DNA of 64,000 nucleotides from Betaproteobacteria bacterium HGW-Betaproteobacteria-16 (GTDB taxonomy: Bacteria > Pseudomonadota > Gammaproteobacteria > Burkholderiales > Burkholderiaceae_C): positions 62,001 to 126,000 of the forward strand of contig PHCQ01000006.1 in the NCBI GenBank assembly GCA_002840835.1, written 5' to 3'. Shown in pieces: positions 1-9,547 of the stretch; positions within the stretch are counted from its first letter, which is position 1; every line of letters begins with the position of its first letter. Position numbers and translations under genes: made by a program. A model generated the notes under the pieces. It searched no databases. It was not told the origin of the DNA and was given only the letters and a program-made list of their open reading frames with translations.

Positions 1-1
1 C

Positions 2-331
2 TGTTGCACCGCTGATTCGATCGAAGGCGGCAGACCACCACGGTGCGGCGCATGTGGCAATATGCGCCGGCCTTCGGTGGTCTGGTTTGGGGAACCGTTG
101 CCCTCAGCCGCACTGGAAGCGGCTGAGCATGCGGTGCAGCAATGCGATCTGATGCTGGTGGTGGGAACCTCGGGCGTGGTGTACCCTGCGGCGGGCCTGG
201 TCCTCGGTGCTCGCCAGCTCGGCGCGCGTGTGGTGATGGTCAATCCGGAGGTGACCGAACTCGACATCGTGGCCGATGCATGCCTGCGTGAGCCCGCTGC
301 GCGCTGCCTTCCATTGCTGCTGGCGGACTGA
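2..331 (+). CDS. NAD-dependent protein deacylase (sirtuin), C-terminal fragment
   Basis: The reading frame is open from the left edge and ends at a TGA, so only the last ~109 residues are present. It contains a CxxC half of the sirtuin zinc site (RCGACG), the conserved VVWFGE segment, then VVGTSGVVYPA and the VMVNPE nucleotide-binding segment. This order is typical of class III/CobB-like sirtuins, which remove acyl groups from lysines using NAD+. The N-terminal Rossmann half and the catalytic His lie outside the window, so substrate class cannot be judged. No in-frame start needs to be invoked; the ATG at 62 is internal to the conserved domain. Confidence 0.85.
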   Translation, partial: CCTADSIEGGRPPRCGACGNMRRPSVVWFGEPLPSAALEAAEHAVQQCDLMLVVGTSGVVYPAAGLVLGARQLGARVVMVNPEVTELDIVADACLREPAARCLPLLLAD

Positions 332-427
332 AATCGGTCATCGCCCAGCGCTGAACGCGCGGTAAAGTCTATGCCGGTCGAATTCCCGCGCCGCTTCATC
401 GGGCGCTCTGTTTTTTGAGGAGCTTTC

Positions 428-1660
428 ATGGACATTGTCGAACGCGTCAAGGCCATCTTGCTGAAACCGGCGGAAACCTGGCCAGTCATTGAACAAGAGG
501 CCACGGACATCGGGCGCATCTACAAGGAATACCTGCTCATCCTGGCGGCCATTCCTGCCGTGGCCGGCTTCATCGGCATGAGCCTGATCGGCTTCGGCGG
601 ATTCGGCATGAGCTTCCGGGTTCCCCTTCTGGCCGGTCTTGGCAACATGGTGGTCAGCTACGTGCTATCGCTGGTGATGGTCTTCGTGATGTCGCTGATC
701 GCCAATGCCCTGGCCCCCACCTTTGGCGGCGAGAAGAACGCACTGAACGCGCTCAAGTTGATGGCGTACGGGAGCACCGCGGCGATGGTGGGGGGCATCT
801 TCAGCCTGTTGCCCATGCTGTCCATGCTTGGTCTGCTCGCCGCGCTCTACTCCATCTACCTGATCTACACCGGCATTCCGGTCCTGATGAAGGCGCCGGC
901 TGGCAAGGCGGCTGGCTACACCGCCGTGCTGGTGGTGTGCGGCATTGTGGCCGGGGTGATCCTGGCCGCCGCGAGCGCGCTCTTCGGTGGCGGCCGAGGC
1001 ATGGGGCCGATGATGGGTGACGGCTCGCCGAACATGTCCATCAAGGTGCCGGGGGCAGAGATTTCGGTCGACACCGCCAAGCTCGAAGAAGCCTCCCGCA
1101 AAATGGAAGAGGCCGGCAAGCGCTTGGAAGAAGCACAAGCCAAGGGTGACACCGCCGCAGCAAGCAAGGCCATGGGCGAGATGTTTGGCGCGGCCCTGGG
1201 CGGGCAGGGTGGCAAGCCTTTCCAGCCAGAGGAGCTTCAAAAATACATTCCGCAGAGCCTGGGTGACATGGAGCGCAGCGAGTTCGAAGCGCGCTCGGAT
1301 GCGGCGATGGGCATGAACATTTCCAGTGTCACTGCCAAGTACCAGGGCAGTGATGGCGGTGTGGATGTCAAGGTGCAGGACATCGGTTCGGTGCCTGCGC
1401 TGTCCATGGCCATGGGCGCCTGGGCCCAGTCCACGGTGAACCGCGAAACCGCCGACGAAGTCGAGCGCATTTTTCAGCGCGATGGCGTGTCCTTCAAGGA
1501 GGAGTACCGCAAGGACGGGTCCCGGTCAGAAATGACCATGATGCTGCCCAACGGCATCTTGCTGGAATTCCAGGGTGACAACCTGGACATGGATGCCTTG
1601 CGAACGGCCGCCGCGCGCGTCGACATCAAGGGGCTCGCAAGCCTGAAACGGGCGAAGTGA
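428..1660 (+). CDS. Yip1-domain membrane protein with soluble C-terminal domain
   Basis: 410-residue protein preceded by a good ribosome site (GAGGAGC, 417-423). The N-terminal ~185 residues begin with a KPAETWPVI segment and carry about five hydrophobic helices, the pattern of the bacterial YIP1 family (integral membrane proteins of unknown function). Residues ~215-260 are charged and helical, with an alternating KLEEA/KRLEEA pattern suggesting a coiled coil. The remaining ~150 residues look globular and soluble. No enzymatic motif is visible. It stands alone between the sirtuin and the convergent chromate transporter genes, so its context gives no function. Confidence 0.7.
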   Translation: MDIVERVKAILLKPAETWPVIEQEATDIGRIYKEYLLILAAIPAVAGFIGMSLIGFGGFGMSFRVPLLAGLGNMVVSYVLSLVMVFVMSLIANALAPTFGGEKNALNALKLMAYGSTAAMVGGIFSLLPMLSMLGLLAALYSIYLIYTGIPVLMKAPAGKAAGYTAVLVVCGIVAGVILAAASALFGGGRGMGPMMGDGSPNMSIKVPGAEISVDTAKLEEASRKMEEAGKRLEEAQAKGDTAAASKAMGEMFGAALGGQGGKPFQPEELQKYIPQSLGDMERSEFEARSDAAMGMNISSVTAKYQGSDGGVDVKVQDIGSVPALSMAMGAWAQSTVNRETADEVERIFQRDGVSFKEEYRKDGSRSEMTMMLPNGILLEFQGDNLDMDALRTAAARVDIKGLASLKRAK

Positions 1661-1710
1661 GCAGGTTGAGGGGGCTGTCCTCATATGGCAGGCCCGATTC
1701 GGAAGACCTG

Positions 1711-2307
1711 TCAGACCCAGCCGAGCGCCCCCAGCACGGCGCCAGCGCCGATGAGCCACAGCAGGTGGACCCGGGTTCGCCACACGAGCAAGGTGGCCAC
1801 CGCTGTGAGCAGCCAGAGCGGCCAGTCCCGTGCCGGGTGGTCGTGCGAACCGGTGAGCAACCAGCCGGTGGCGATCAACAGGGCAATCACGATTGGAGCC
1901 ATGCCGGTCTTGAACGCGCGCACCGCTCGCAACTCGCGGTTCCGGTGTGCCCAGCGCGTGGCGGTGTAGGTCAGCACGGAAGAGGGCAGCATGATGGCCA
2001 CCATGGTCACCAGCACGCCCAGAAAGGCGAGCGCCCAGGCCAGCCAGCCGGCCGAAGGGCCACCGCCTGCATTGAGACCCACATTCCAGCCCAGCAGGGC
2101 CACAAAAAGCACGTTGGGTCCCGGCGCGGCCTGCGAGAGCGCGATGGACGAGGTGAACTGGGCATCGCTCAACCAGCCGTTGTTGTGCACCAGGTAGCGG
2201 TGCATGTCGGGCGCGGTGGTGATGGCGCCACCCACGCCCAGCAGCGAGAGCGAGGCGAAGTGTGCAAACAGATCCAGCCAGTTGGTGGCGGTGGGGACCA
2301 TGCTCAT
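1711..2307 (-). CDS. chrA: Chromate transporter, second half (short-chain CHR protein)
   Basis: 198-residue integral membrane protein of the CHR (chromate ion transporter) superfamily. The conserved N-terminal block with GVGGA near residue 25 and the AAPGPN motif near residue 60 are visible, followed by about five hydrophobic helices. Short-chain CHR proteins work as pairs with opposite membrane topology, and the partner lies immediately upstream with a 4-bp ATGA-type overlap (2304-2307), so the two are translationally coupled. Predicted role is efflux of chromate across the inner membrane; the real substrate may be another oxyanion or organic anion. Confidence 0.85.
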   Translation of the reverse strand: MSMVPTATNWLDLFAHFASLSLLGVGGAITTAPDMHRYLVHNNGWLSDAQFTSSIALSQAAPGPNVLFVALLGWNVGLNAGGGPSAGWLAWALAFLGVLVTMVAIMLPSSVLTYTATRWAHRNRELRAVRAFKTGMAPIVIALLIATGWLLTGSHDHPARDWPLWLLTAVATLLVWRTRVHLLWLIGAGAVLGALGWV

Positions 2308-2930
2308 GGTCGTGGCGCCTTGTCGGCCGGGCCGTTAGGCAGCTTCCGGTACGCCCACAGGCAGGCCATCCCCCCAATCCCCAGCAACACCCAGAGCAGC
2401 GGCCAGCGCAGCAGCGCAATGGCGATGAAGGTCAGGGCGGCGAGACCGATGCACACGCCCATGCCCATGGCGTTCTTGTCGAGCGCCGCGATGAGTTTGA
2501 TACCGGTGGCGGTGATGAGCCCGGCGGCCACGGCGCCCATGCCTCGCAACGCGTTTTGCGCCACAGGGTATTCGGCGACATTGCCGTACAAAACCGCCAG
2601 AGCCAGCACGACCAAAAGGGGGAAGGCCAGCATCCCTGCCAGAGCGGCCATGGCGCCGGGCAGGCCGAAATACCGCCCACCAATCATCATGGACAGGTTG
2701 ACCACATTGGGGCCGGGCATGATTTGAGCCACGGCCCAGTCTTCGACGAACTGTTCGCGCGTCATCCAGCGCTTTTTCTCCACCAACTCACGCTGCACCA
2801 CGGCCAGCACACCGCCAAAGCCCTGCAGGGCGAGCCAGGTGAACGACCAGAAAAGATCGGCGCGAGAGCGCGGGGCGTGCAGGGTCTGCGCAGAAGAAAG
2901 GTCGCCAGATGGCAAGGGGATTTCGGTCAT
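2304..2930 (-). CDS. chrA: Chromate transporter, first half (short-chain CHR protein)
   Basis: 208-residue membrane protein and first gene of the two-gene chr operon. It shows the CHR block FGGVLAVVQRELVEKKRW near residue 38 and the IMPGPNV motif near residue 70, then several hydrophobic helices. With the downstream paralogue it should form a heterodimeric CHR transporter equivalent to the fused long-chain ChrA. There is no ChrB-type regulator beside it, so chromate specificity is inferred from family only. The ATG at 2930 gives the best length; ~87 bp separate it from the neighbouring response regulator gene. Confidence 0.85.
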   Translation of the reverse strand: MTEIPLPSGDLSSAQTLHAPRSRADLFWSFTWLALQGFGGVLAVVQRELVEKKRWMTREQFVEDWAVAQIMPGPNVVNLSMMIGGRYFGLPGAMAALAGMLAFPLLVVLALAVLYGNVAEYPVAQNALRGMGAVAAGLITATGIKLIAALDKNAMGMGVCIGLAALTFIAIALLRWPLLWVLLGIGGMACLWAYRKLPNGPADKAPRP

Positions 2931-3017
2931 GGCGAAATTATCGGCGGGCGGTGGCCGCGCAGACCTCTGGCTGCGTGTGAACGAGGGTGCAGGCTACAGG
3001 CGTATATCGAGGCGAAT

Positions 3018-3404
3018 TCAACCCGTCATCAACAGATCGCGCACCTTCTGCACAGTCAGCGGTTTGGTGATGAAGTCCTGAATCAGTGGCATCTCGCTGG
3101 CGATCTTTCGGTCCTGCGGGGCATCCGAAGAGGTCAGCATCAGCAGTTGCACCGTGGATTTGCCGCTCAGCAAGGGCGTGGCCTTGCGTGCAAACTCAAA
3201 CCCGTCCATCAGCGGCATGTTGATGTCGAGAAAGATGCAGGTCGGCGAGGTGAGGGGATCGTTCTGAAGGAAGGCCAGGGCCTCTGCGGCGTCTTCATAA
3301 ATCAGCAGCTCGCCATCAAATCCGGCACGGCGGATCATGATCTCGTGAAAGACGTTGTCGGCTTCGTTGTCGTCAACAAGGATGAAGCGGGTCGGAGCGG
3401 TCAC
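3018..3404 (-). CDS. Single-domain response regulator (CheY-like receiver)
   Basis: 128-residue stand-alone receiver domain. The acidic pair D11/D12 (LVDDNEAD), phosphoacceptor D60 (IFLDINMP), a switch Ser/Thr in MLTSS and the Lys of ITKPL are all present, so it should be phosphorylatable. No output domain follows. It overlaps the upstream histidine kinase gene by 4 bp (3401-3404) and is presumably its cognate partner or a phosphate sink. The LDINMPLMDGFEF style resembles receivers that work with bacteriophytochrome-like and PAS kinases; the downstream target is not encoded nearby. Confidence 0.9.
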   Translation of the reverse strand: MTAPTRFILVDDNEADNVFHEIMIRRAGFDGELLIYEDAAEALAFLQNDPLTSPTCIFLDINMPLMDGFEFARKATPLLSGKSTVQLLMLTSSDAPQDRKIASEMPLIQDFITKPLTVQKVRDLLMTG

Positions 3405-5035
3405 ACTGGACTTTCATTGGGGATTCCGTGCGCCAAAGGGAGGCGCAACGTGAAGCGGCTGCCTTCTCCAGGTGCCGACTTGAGTGTCAGATACCCGCCG
3501 TGCAGCGATGCAATTCGACGGGCAATCGGCAGCCCGAGACCCGATCCCGGGTGCGCGCGACGCAGATGCAGACGCTTGAGCATATCGAACACGGCCTCCT
3601 GATGCTCGGGCGCAATTCCAATGCCATTGTCTTCGACATGAATGAGGTCGAAGCCAGCCTGGCGCTCTGCCATCACCCGCACGTGAGCGGGCACACCTGG
3701 TCGGGTGAACTGGAGACCATTGGCCACCAGGTTTCGCAAGAGGTTGTACAGCAGTGCTGGGTCGCCTTGAACGAAGGGCAGCTTGAGCACTTCGAGTTTG
3801 CTTGCGCCATTCGTCAGCGTAGGCGCCAAATCGGCTTGCACCTGTGCCATGACGCTGTGCAGGTCGACCTGCTCGGTGGTCAGGGCATGTTTGTCCAGCT
3901 GGATGAACCGCAGCAGATCGTCCAGCAGTGCACCCATGCGGGCACCGCTTGCGCGCACAAAACCCAGGTACTTCCTCCCGGCGGCGGGCAAGTGAGCATG
4001 GTGATCCGATGCCAGCAGTGACGAGAAATTGTTGATGGCGTTGATCGGCTCGCGCAAATCATGCGACAGCATGTGGATGAAGCGCTCCTGCTGGAGCGTC
4101 TTCTGCTCCAGTAGCGACACGGTTTCGCGCAGGTGCGCTTCGCGCTGTCGAATCTCATGCACATCCTGCGCCCTGAACACCACGCCCGTGATGGCGCCTT
4201 GGGAGTTGCGCGCAGGAATCAGCGCCACCTGGACATGGCGCAAACCTCGTCCCGGAAAACGGGTCACGCGATGGTAGTGACTGGTCTGCCCGGCCAGCGC
4301 GTGTTCGAATTTGGACTGAATCAAGTCCTTGAACGCCTGCTCGCCCACCAGTTCGGGCAAGCTGCGTCCGATGATTTGTTCACGCGTGCAGGCCCAGTAC
4401 TCAAGAAAAGTATCGTTCACATGCTGGTAGATGCAGTTGCGGTCCACATACACCAGCAGATCCAGCCCGGCCACGGCCATGGCCGAGAGTTCTTCATGCT
4501 GCCGGCTCACCGCCTCAGCGGTGCGAGCGCTCTCCTGCTTGCGTGCCTTTTCGTGCTCCAGCAGTGTGGCCACCAGGGCCGAAAGTCGATTCAGGGCGTC
4601 CAGCTGCACGGGTGAAAGTTCACGCGGCTGCTGGTCGATCACGCACACCGCACCAAGCGCAAAGCCATCGTCGGTGACGATGGGTGCCCCAGCGTAGAAG
4701 CGAACCTTTGTAGGACCGCTCACAAGCGGGTTGTCGCTGAACCGCTGGTCGTTGAGCGTATCGCCAATCACCATGGGCTCGCCGGGATGCAGGATGGCAT
4801 GCGAACAGAAGGCCACTTCGCGCGGCGTTTCGGTCAGATCCACGCCAATGCGCGATTTGAACCACTGTCGATCCCGGTCAATTAACGTGATGAGTGCAAT
4901 GGGCGTCCCACAGATGGCCTGGGCCAGCGCCGAGATGTCATCAAATGCCTGCTGTGGAAGGGTGTCAAGAACGCTCAGGCCACTCAATCGAGCAAGGCGT
5001 TGTTCTTCGTTGTCGGGCAGGGGGGCAATCAGCAT
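3401..5035 (-). CDS. GAF-PAS sensor histidine kinase
   Basis: 544 residues without membrane helices, hence a cytoplasmic sensor. Domains in order: GAF at ~20-165 (including the RDRQWFKSRIGVD segment common to GAF kinases), PAS at ~180-295 (LVYVDRNCIYQHVN), HisKA with the phosphorylatable His in LSHDLREPIN at ~325, and HATPase with an N-box (NLVANGLQF), DNGIGIAP and GSGLGLPIA. It is co-transcribed with the receiver protein that follows. The ligand of the GAF or PAS domain cannot be told from sequence. On the minus strand a TATAC-type -10 candidate near 5053-5058 lies close upstream of the start, but it is weak. Confidence 0.88.
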   Translation of the reverse strand: MLIAPLPDNEEQRLARLSGLSVLDTLPQQAFDDISALAQAICGTPIALITLIDRDRQWFKSRIGVDLTETPREVAFCSHAILHPGEPMVIGDTLNDQRFSDNPLVSGPTKVRFYAGAPIVTDDGFALGAVCVIDQQPRELSPVQLDALNRLSALVATLLEHEKARKQESARTAEAVSRQHEELSAMAVAGLDLLVYVDRNCIYQHVNDTFLEYWACTREQIIGRSLPELVGEQAFKDLIQSKFEHALAGQTSHYHRVTRFPGRGLRHVQVALIPARNSQGAITGVVFRAQDVHEIRQREAHLRETVSLLEQKTLQQERFIHMLSHDLREPINAINNFSSLLASDHHAHLPAAGRKYLGFVRASGARMGALLDDLLRFIQLDKHALTTEQVDLHSVMAQVQADLAPTLTNGASKLEVLKLPFVQGDPALLYNLLRNLVANGLQFTRPGVPAHVRVMAERQAGFDLIHVEDNGIGIAPEHQEAVFDMLKRLHLRRAHPGSGLGLPIARRIASLHGGYLTLKSAPGEGSRFTLRLPLAHGIPNESPV

Positions 5036-5196
5036 GGCAAGGCAAAAATGGTGTATACGATTTTTGCATGCTGCTCTGAAAAAAGGGTACCCGGCGGTCA
5101 GGAAGTGGGAGTACTCGGCAGTTCCTCACGCCGAATTCGCACTCCTGGATGCATATGCTGTGAACAGTGTTTCCAAGTCCGGCCATTTGGAAAACT

Positions 5197-5940
5197 TCAG
5201 ACCGACATGCCGCCAGAGACTTCAATCACCGCACCGTTGATGTAGCTGGCTTCGTCGCTGGCCAGAAAGGCGTAAACATTGGCGATTTCTTCAGGTTGAC
5301 CCAGGCGGCGCAAGGGCACGCGGTGCTCCATTTCCTGTATCACCTTTTCAGGAATGGTGTTCAGGATGGGCGTGCTGATGAAACCCGGCGCCACTGCGTT
5401 CACACGAACGCCCTTGGGGCCCAACTCACGGCTCCAGGTCTTGGTGAAGCCGATCACGCCAAACTTGCTGGCGGCATAGTTGGTCTGTCCAAAATTGCCG
5501 TAAATGCCCACCACCGAGCTCGCGTTGAGGATCACGCCGCTGCCCTGGGCCGTCATGATGTCGGCCACTGCCTGCGCACAATGGAACACGCCCCGCAGGT
5601 TCACGTCGATCACCTTGTCGAACTGTTCCAGCGTCATCTTCTGTAGCCGCGCGTCCTGGGTGATGCCGGCGTTGTTGACCAGCACATCGATGCGGCCGAA
5701 ACGCTCCTTCACCTGGGCGACCACGGCATCCACCATCTCGCGCTGCGTCACGTCCATCACGAAGCCCACGGCAGTTGCACCTTCGGCCTCGCATTGCACC
5801 ACCGCTGCATCCACCGCCGCCTGCTTCACGTCGCAGATGATGACCGTGGCGCCTTCGCGGGCGAACTTGAGCGCGGTGGCCAGGCCAATGCCCTGGGCGG
5901 CGCCGGTGATGATGCTGATCTTGTTGTCGAGTCGTTTCAT
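5197..5940 (-). CDS. SDR-family 3-oxoacyl/acetoacetyl reductase-like dehydrogenase
   Basis: 247-residue short-chain dehydrogenase. The N-terminal TGAAQGIG cofactor-binding glycine motif, the NNAG motif, the catalytic Ser (NASSV) and YAASK with the Tyr/Lys pair are intact, and the protein ends in the usual [14 protein letters not shown]. The start at 5940 places the beta1 strand directly at the N-terminus as in FabG. It resembles FabG/PhaB-type 3-ketoacyl-CoA or -ACP reductases. It follows the FadB-like gene on the same strand with ~97 bp between, so a role in fatty-acid or hydroxyacyl-CoA metabolism is likely, but substrate is inferred. Confidence 0.88.
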   Translation of the reverse strand: MKRLDNKISIITGAAQGIGLATALKFAREGATVIICDVKQAAVDAAVVQCEAEGATAVGFVMDVTQREMVDAVVAQVKERFGRIDVLVNNAGITQDARLQKMTLEQFDKVIDVNLRGVFHCAQAVADIMTAQGSGVILNASSVVGIYGNFGQTNYAASKFGVIGFTKTWSRELGPKGVRVNAVAPGFISTPILNTIPEKVIQEMEHRVPLRRLGQPEEIANVYAFLASDEASYINGAVIEVSGGMSV

Positions 5941-6037
5941 GGTGTCGATGAAGAATTGACGAGAAAAAGCCGGCGGGCTGAACAGCCGCCGGCCGCTGGT
6001 GAAGTGTAGGAGCCCTGGGTCGCCAGATGGACGCGGC

Positions 6038-8197
6038 TCAATACACGGGCTGGTGCTGGCGGATCGCAGCCTTGACCACGTCGCTGAGAACGAAGCCGCT
6101 GCCGTATTTTGCAGCCAGTGCACCGCATCGCTGTTCGAATGCATCCACACCCATACCGTAGATGAACTGCAACGCGCCGCCGGTCCAGGCCGGGAAACCG
6201 ATGCCGAAGATCGAACCAATGTTGCCGTCGTGCACGCTGGTGAGCACGCCTTCAGCCAGGCAACGCGCCGTTTCCACGGCCTGACGGTAAAGGATGCGGT
6301 CTTTGATGTCCTGCAGGTCGTAGGCTTGATCAGGCTTTTCAAACAGTGTCTTGAGCTCTGGCCAGAGCACCTTCTTCTGGCCTTCCGGGTAGTCGTAAAA
6401 GCCGCCCCCGCCTGCACGACCCGGCCGCTTGTGCTGCTTGACCATGTGCTCCACCAGCGTTTCGCCCGGCGTGGCCACGTACTCTTTGCCTTCCTTTTGA
6501 AAGTCGATGCGGGTTTGTTCCAGCACGTGCACAGAAAGCGAGAGGGCGGTCTCATCCAGCACCGCGAGTGGCCCCACCGGCATGCCGACTTGCATGGCGC
6601 AGTTTTCGATCACCGGCGCCGGAATGCCTTCGCCCAACATGGCCGCACCTTCCATCACGAAGGTGCCGAAGGTGCGGCTGGTGTAGAAGCCGCGCGAGTC
6701 GTTCACCACGATGGGAAGTTTGCCCAGCGCCTGCACATAGTCGTAAGCGCGGGCAATGGTCTCGTCGTCGGTCTGCTTGCCACGGATGATCTCCACCAGC
6801 TTCATCTTGTCCACCGGGCTGAAGAAGTGGATGCCGACGAATTTCTGCGGCTGGCTGCTCGCCTGGGCCAGACTTGAGATGGGCAGGGTGGATGTGTTGC
6901 TAGCGAAAAAACCGCCGTCAGCAAGCATGGGCTCGGCTTCTTGCGTCACCATGGCCTTGAGCTCACGCTGCTCGAACACCGCCTCAATGATCAGTTCGCA
7001 GCCTTTGAGGTCTGTTGCGCTAGCGGTCGGCGTGATGAGACTCAGAATGCCCGCCTGCTTCTCAGGCGTCATCTGACCTTTGTCTACGCGCTTCTGCGTG
7101 AGCTTGGCGGTGTAGGCCTTGCCTTTATCGGCAGCTTCTGTGCTCACATCCTTGAGCACCGTGGAAATGCCGCGGGTGGCCTGCGCATAGGCAATGCCGG
7201 CGCCCATCATGCCCGCGCCCAGAATACCCACCTTCTTCGGCTGGTAGCGCGGCACATCTTTCGGGCGTGACTGCCCGCCCTTGATGGCGTTCATGTTGAA
7301 GAAGAACGTGTTGATCATGTTCTTCGCCACGGGGCTGATCATCAGCCCGGCCAGGTAGCGGCTCTCCACGCGCATGGCGGTGTCGAAGTCGACCATGGCC
7401 CCTTCCACCATGGCCGCCAACGCAGCCTCCGGGGCAGGGTAGAGGCCACGGGTTTTCTGCTTCAGCACCGCTGGCGCCACGCTCAACATACCGGCGATCT
7501 TCGGGTTGCTCGGCGTGCCGCCGGGCATCTTGTAGTCCTTGCGGTCCCACACATGCTGGCAGGCCTCGGGCTTGCCTTGTGCGGCTTCGATGTACGCCAG
7601 GGCCTTGGGCATCAGCTCTTCGGCGGTGGGCACCAGCTCGTGCACCACACCCATCTTCAAAGCCTCTTCAGGGCCGAACAGCTTGCTCTCAAGAATGTAA
7701 GGTTGCGCCGCCATCAAGCCCAGCAGGCGCGTCATTTTGGTGATGCCGCCCCCGCCCGGAATCAGGCCCAGCGTGATTTCCGGCAGACCAAACTGGATCT
7801 TGGGATTGTTCACCGCGATGCGGTGGTGACCCACCAGTGCCACTTCCCAGCCGCCACCCAGGGCTGCGCCATTGAGGCAGCTCACCACCGGCACACCTTG
7901 CGTTTCAAGGGTGCGGAAGTTGCGCTTGATGCGCTCGATCTCGGTGAACACGCGCGGCCCGTCTGCAGCAGTGGAGCGCATCACGCCCTTGAGGTCGGCA
8001 CCGGCGAAGAAGGTGCTCTTGGCCGACGCCAGCACGATGCCCTTGATCTGCTCGCGGTCCTTGACCACTTGCGCGGCGACGGCGTCGAGATCGTCCTGCC
8101 ACTGCAGGCACATGGTGTTGACGGGCGATCCCTGCTCGTCAAAGGTGATGGTGGCAATGCCATTGGCGAGGTCGTAGCGGATGGTTTGGGTGATCAT
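6038..8197 (-). CDS. 3-hydroxyacyl-CoA dehydrogenase / enoyl-CoA hydratase (FadB/FadJ-like)
   Basis: 719-residue multifunctional beta-oxidation enzyme. Residues ~1-190 are a crotonase domain with the oxyanion-hole segments ([18 protein letters not shown]). After a linker, residues ~310-490 form the NAD-binding domain ([11 protein letters not shown]) and residues ~495-710 the C-terminal helical 3HCDH domains, including SRGFYTSR and GMPVGPL. It hydrates trans-2-enoyl-CoA and oxidises the 3-hydroxyacyl-CoA product. The thiolase gene lies directly upstream on the same strand with ~20 bp between, the usual fadBA-type pairing (thiolase first here). Confidence 0.93.
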   Translation of the reverse strand: MITQTIRYDLANGIATITFDEQGSPVNTMCLQWQDDLDAVAAQVVKDREQIKGIVLASAKSTFFAGADLKGVMRSTAADGPRVFTEIERIKRNFRTLETQGVPVVSCLNGAALGGGWEVALVGHHRIAVNNPKIQFGLPEITLGLIPGGGGITKMTRLLGLMAAQPYILESKLFGPEEALKMGVVHELVPTAEELMPKALAYIEAAQGKPEACQHVWDRKDYKMPGGTPSNPKIAGMLSVAPAVLKQKTRGLYPAPEAALAAMVEGAMVDFDTAMRVESRYLAGLMISPVAKNMINTFFFNMNAIKGGQSRPKDVPRYQPKKVGILGAGMMGAGIAYAQATRGISTVLKDVSTEAADKGKAYTAKLTQKRVDKGQMTPEKQAGILSLITPTASATDLKGCELIIEAVFEQRELKAMVTQEAEPMLADGGFFASNTSTLPISSLAQASSQPQKFVGIHFFSPVDKMKLVEIIRGKQTDDETIARAYDYVQALGKLPIVVNDSRGFYTSRTFGTFVMEGAAMLGEGIPAPVIENCAMQVGMPVGPLAVLDETALSLSVHVLEQTRIDFQKEGKEYVATPGETLVEHMVKQHKRPGRAGGGGFYDYPEGQKKVLWPELKTLFEKPDQAYDLQDIKDRILYRQAVETARCLAEGVLTSVHDGNIGSIFGIGFPAWTGGALQFIYGMGVDAFEQRCGALAAKYGSGFVLSDVVKAAIRQHQPVY

Positions 8198-8217
8198 GTG
8201 GGTGTCTCCGCTTTCGA

Positions 8218-9423
8218 TCAGACGCGTTCAACAATCGTTGCGATGCCCATGCCGCCGCCGACGCAAAGCGTGGCCAACCCGTACCGTTTCCCGGTTCGGT
8301 GCAGTTCATCGATCAGCGTGTTCAGGATCATGGCGCCCGTGGCCCCCAGCGGGTGCCCCATGGCGATCGCACCCCCGTTCACGTTCACCTTGTCGTGCGG
8401 CACGCCCATTTCCTGCATGAACTTCATGGGCACAGCAGCAAATGCTTCGTTCACCTCGAACAGGTCGATCTTGTCGATGCTCAGGCCTGCCTTGGCCAAA
8501 GCCTTGCGCGCGGCAGGCATGGGGCCCGTGAGCATGATGGTCGGGTCTGCACCTGATAGCGCCACAGCCACAATGCGGGCGCGCGGCGTGAAACCATGTT
8601 GTTTGCCTGCGGCTTCGCTGCCAATCAACATGGCCGCCGCACCGTCCACAATACCGGACGAGTTGCCCGCGTGATGCACATGGTGAATGCGCTCCACCTG
8701 CGGGTAGCGCTGCAAGGCCACGGCGTCGAAGCCCATGGCACCCAGTTGTTCAAACGCGGGCTTGAGGCCTCCCAGCCCTTCCATCGTGGTGCCGGGTTTG
8801 ATGAATTCGTCCTGCGCCAGGATGGTCTGGCCCAGCGCGTCTTTCACCGCCACCACCGAACGGTCAAAGTGGCCAGCAGCCCGCGCAGCGGTGGCACGCT
8901 TCTGCGATTCCAGCGCGAAAGCATCCACGTCGGCACGGCTGAACCCATTGAGCGTGGCGATCAGGTCTGCACCAATGCCCTGCGGCACGAACAGCGTGGC
9001 GCTGTTGGTTTCCGGGTCTTGCGCCCAGGCCCCACCGTCTGAGCCAATGGGCACGCGGCTCATGCTCTCCACGCCGCCAGCAACCACCAGGTCTTCCCAG
9101 CCGCTCTTCACCTTCATGGCGGCCATGTTCACCGCTTCCAGCCCTGAGGCACAGAACCGGTTGAGCTGCACGCCGGAACAGCGCCAGTCCCAGCCCGCCT
9201 TGAGCGCGGCCACCTTGGGCAATACCGAGCCCTGTTCGCCAATGGGCGACACCACGCCCATCACCACATCGTCCACTGCGGACGTGTCCAGGTCGTTGCG
9301 CCGCTGCAGTTCGCTCAGCAAACCTGCCAGCAGGTTGACCGGCTTGACCTCGTGCAGGCTGCCGTCCTTCTTGCCCTTGCCACGGGGTGTGCGGATCGCG
9401 TCGTAAACGAAGGCTTCGCTCAT
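8218..9423 (-). CDS. Acetyl-CoA C-acyltransferase (thiolase)
   Basis: 401-residue thiolase with the full set of signatures: acylation Cys in [12 protein letters not shown] (~residue 89), the NEAFAAVP loop with its Asn/Glu, [14 protein letters not shown] with the catalytic His, and CVGGGMGIA with the second catalytic Cys. It carries out the last, thiolytic step of beta-oxidation and probably works as a complex with the FadB-like protein encoded downstream. A near-standard FadA/AtoB length supports the start at 9423. Its promoter must lie in the 124-bp divergent gap shared with the acyl-CoA dehydrogenase gene. Confidence 0.93.
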   Translation of the reverse strand: MSEAFVYDAIRTPRGKGKKDGSLHEVKPVNLLAGLLSELQRRNDLDTSAVDDVVMGVVSPIGEQGSVLPKVAALKAGWDWRCSGVQLNRFCASGLEAVNMAAMKVKSGWEDLVVAGGVESMSRVPIGSDGGAWAQDPETNSATLFVPQGIGADLIATLNGFSRADVDAFALESQKRATAARAAGHFDRSVVAVKDALGQTILAQDEFIKPGTTMEGLGGLKPAFEQLGAMGFDAVALQRYPQVERIHHVHHAGNSSGIVDGAAAMLIGSEAAGKQHGFTPRARIVAVALSGADPTIMLTGPMPAARKALAKAGLSIDKIDLFEVNEAFAAVPMKFMQEMGVPHDKVNVNGGAIAMGHPLGATGAMILNTLIDELHRTGKRYGLATLCVGGGMGIATIVERV

Positions 9424-9483
9424 GGTTCGTGTCTCCTGGGGTACGTTCTGGGGATGCCACCGGTGGCCGGTGCAGACGAATCA

Positions 9484-9518
9484 GTATAGACTTTTGCCAA
9501 GCATTTGCTTTGTATAAA
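9484..9518. promoter_or_regulatory. Divergent control region between thiolase and acyl-CoA dehydrogenase genes
   Basis: The 124-bp divergent gap is GC-poor only here. It contains a 5-bp inverted repeat AAGCA-TT-TGCTT (9499-9510), a TATAAA box on the plus strand (9513-9518) and a TATACT box on the minus strand (9483-9488), placed so that one operator could cover both promoters. Neither side has a good -35 element. Regulation by a fatty-acid-responsive repressor is a reasonable inference but no known operator is matched. Confidence 0.3.
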
Positions 9519-9547
9519 TCCACAGCCACAGTCTGATAGGTGACACC

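Noticed and set aside
5941-6555. Extension of the SDR frame upstream to 6555
   Set aside because: The extra ~200 residues overlap the FadB-like gene in another frame and lack any protein-like pattern; the SDR fold begins at 5940.
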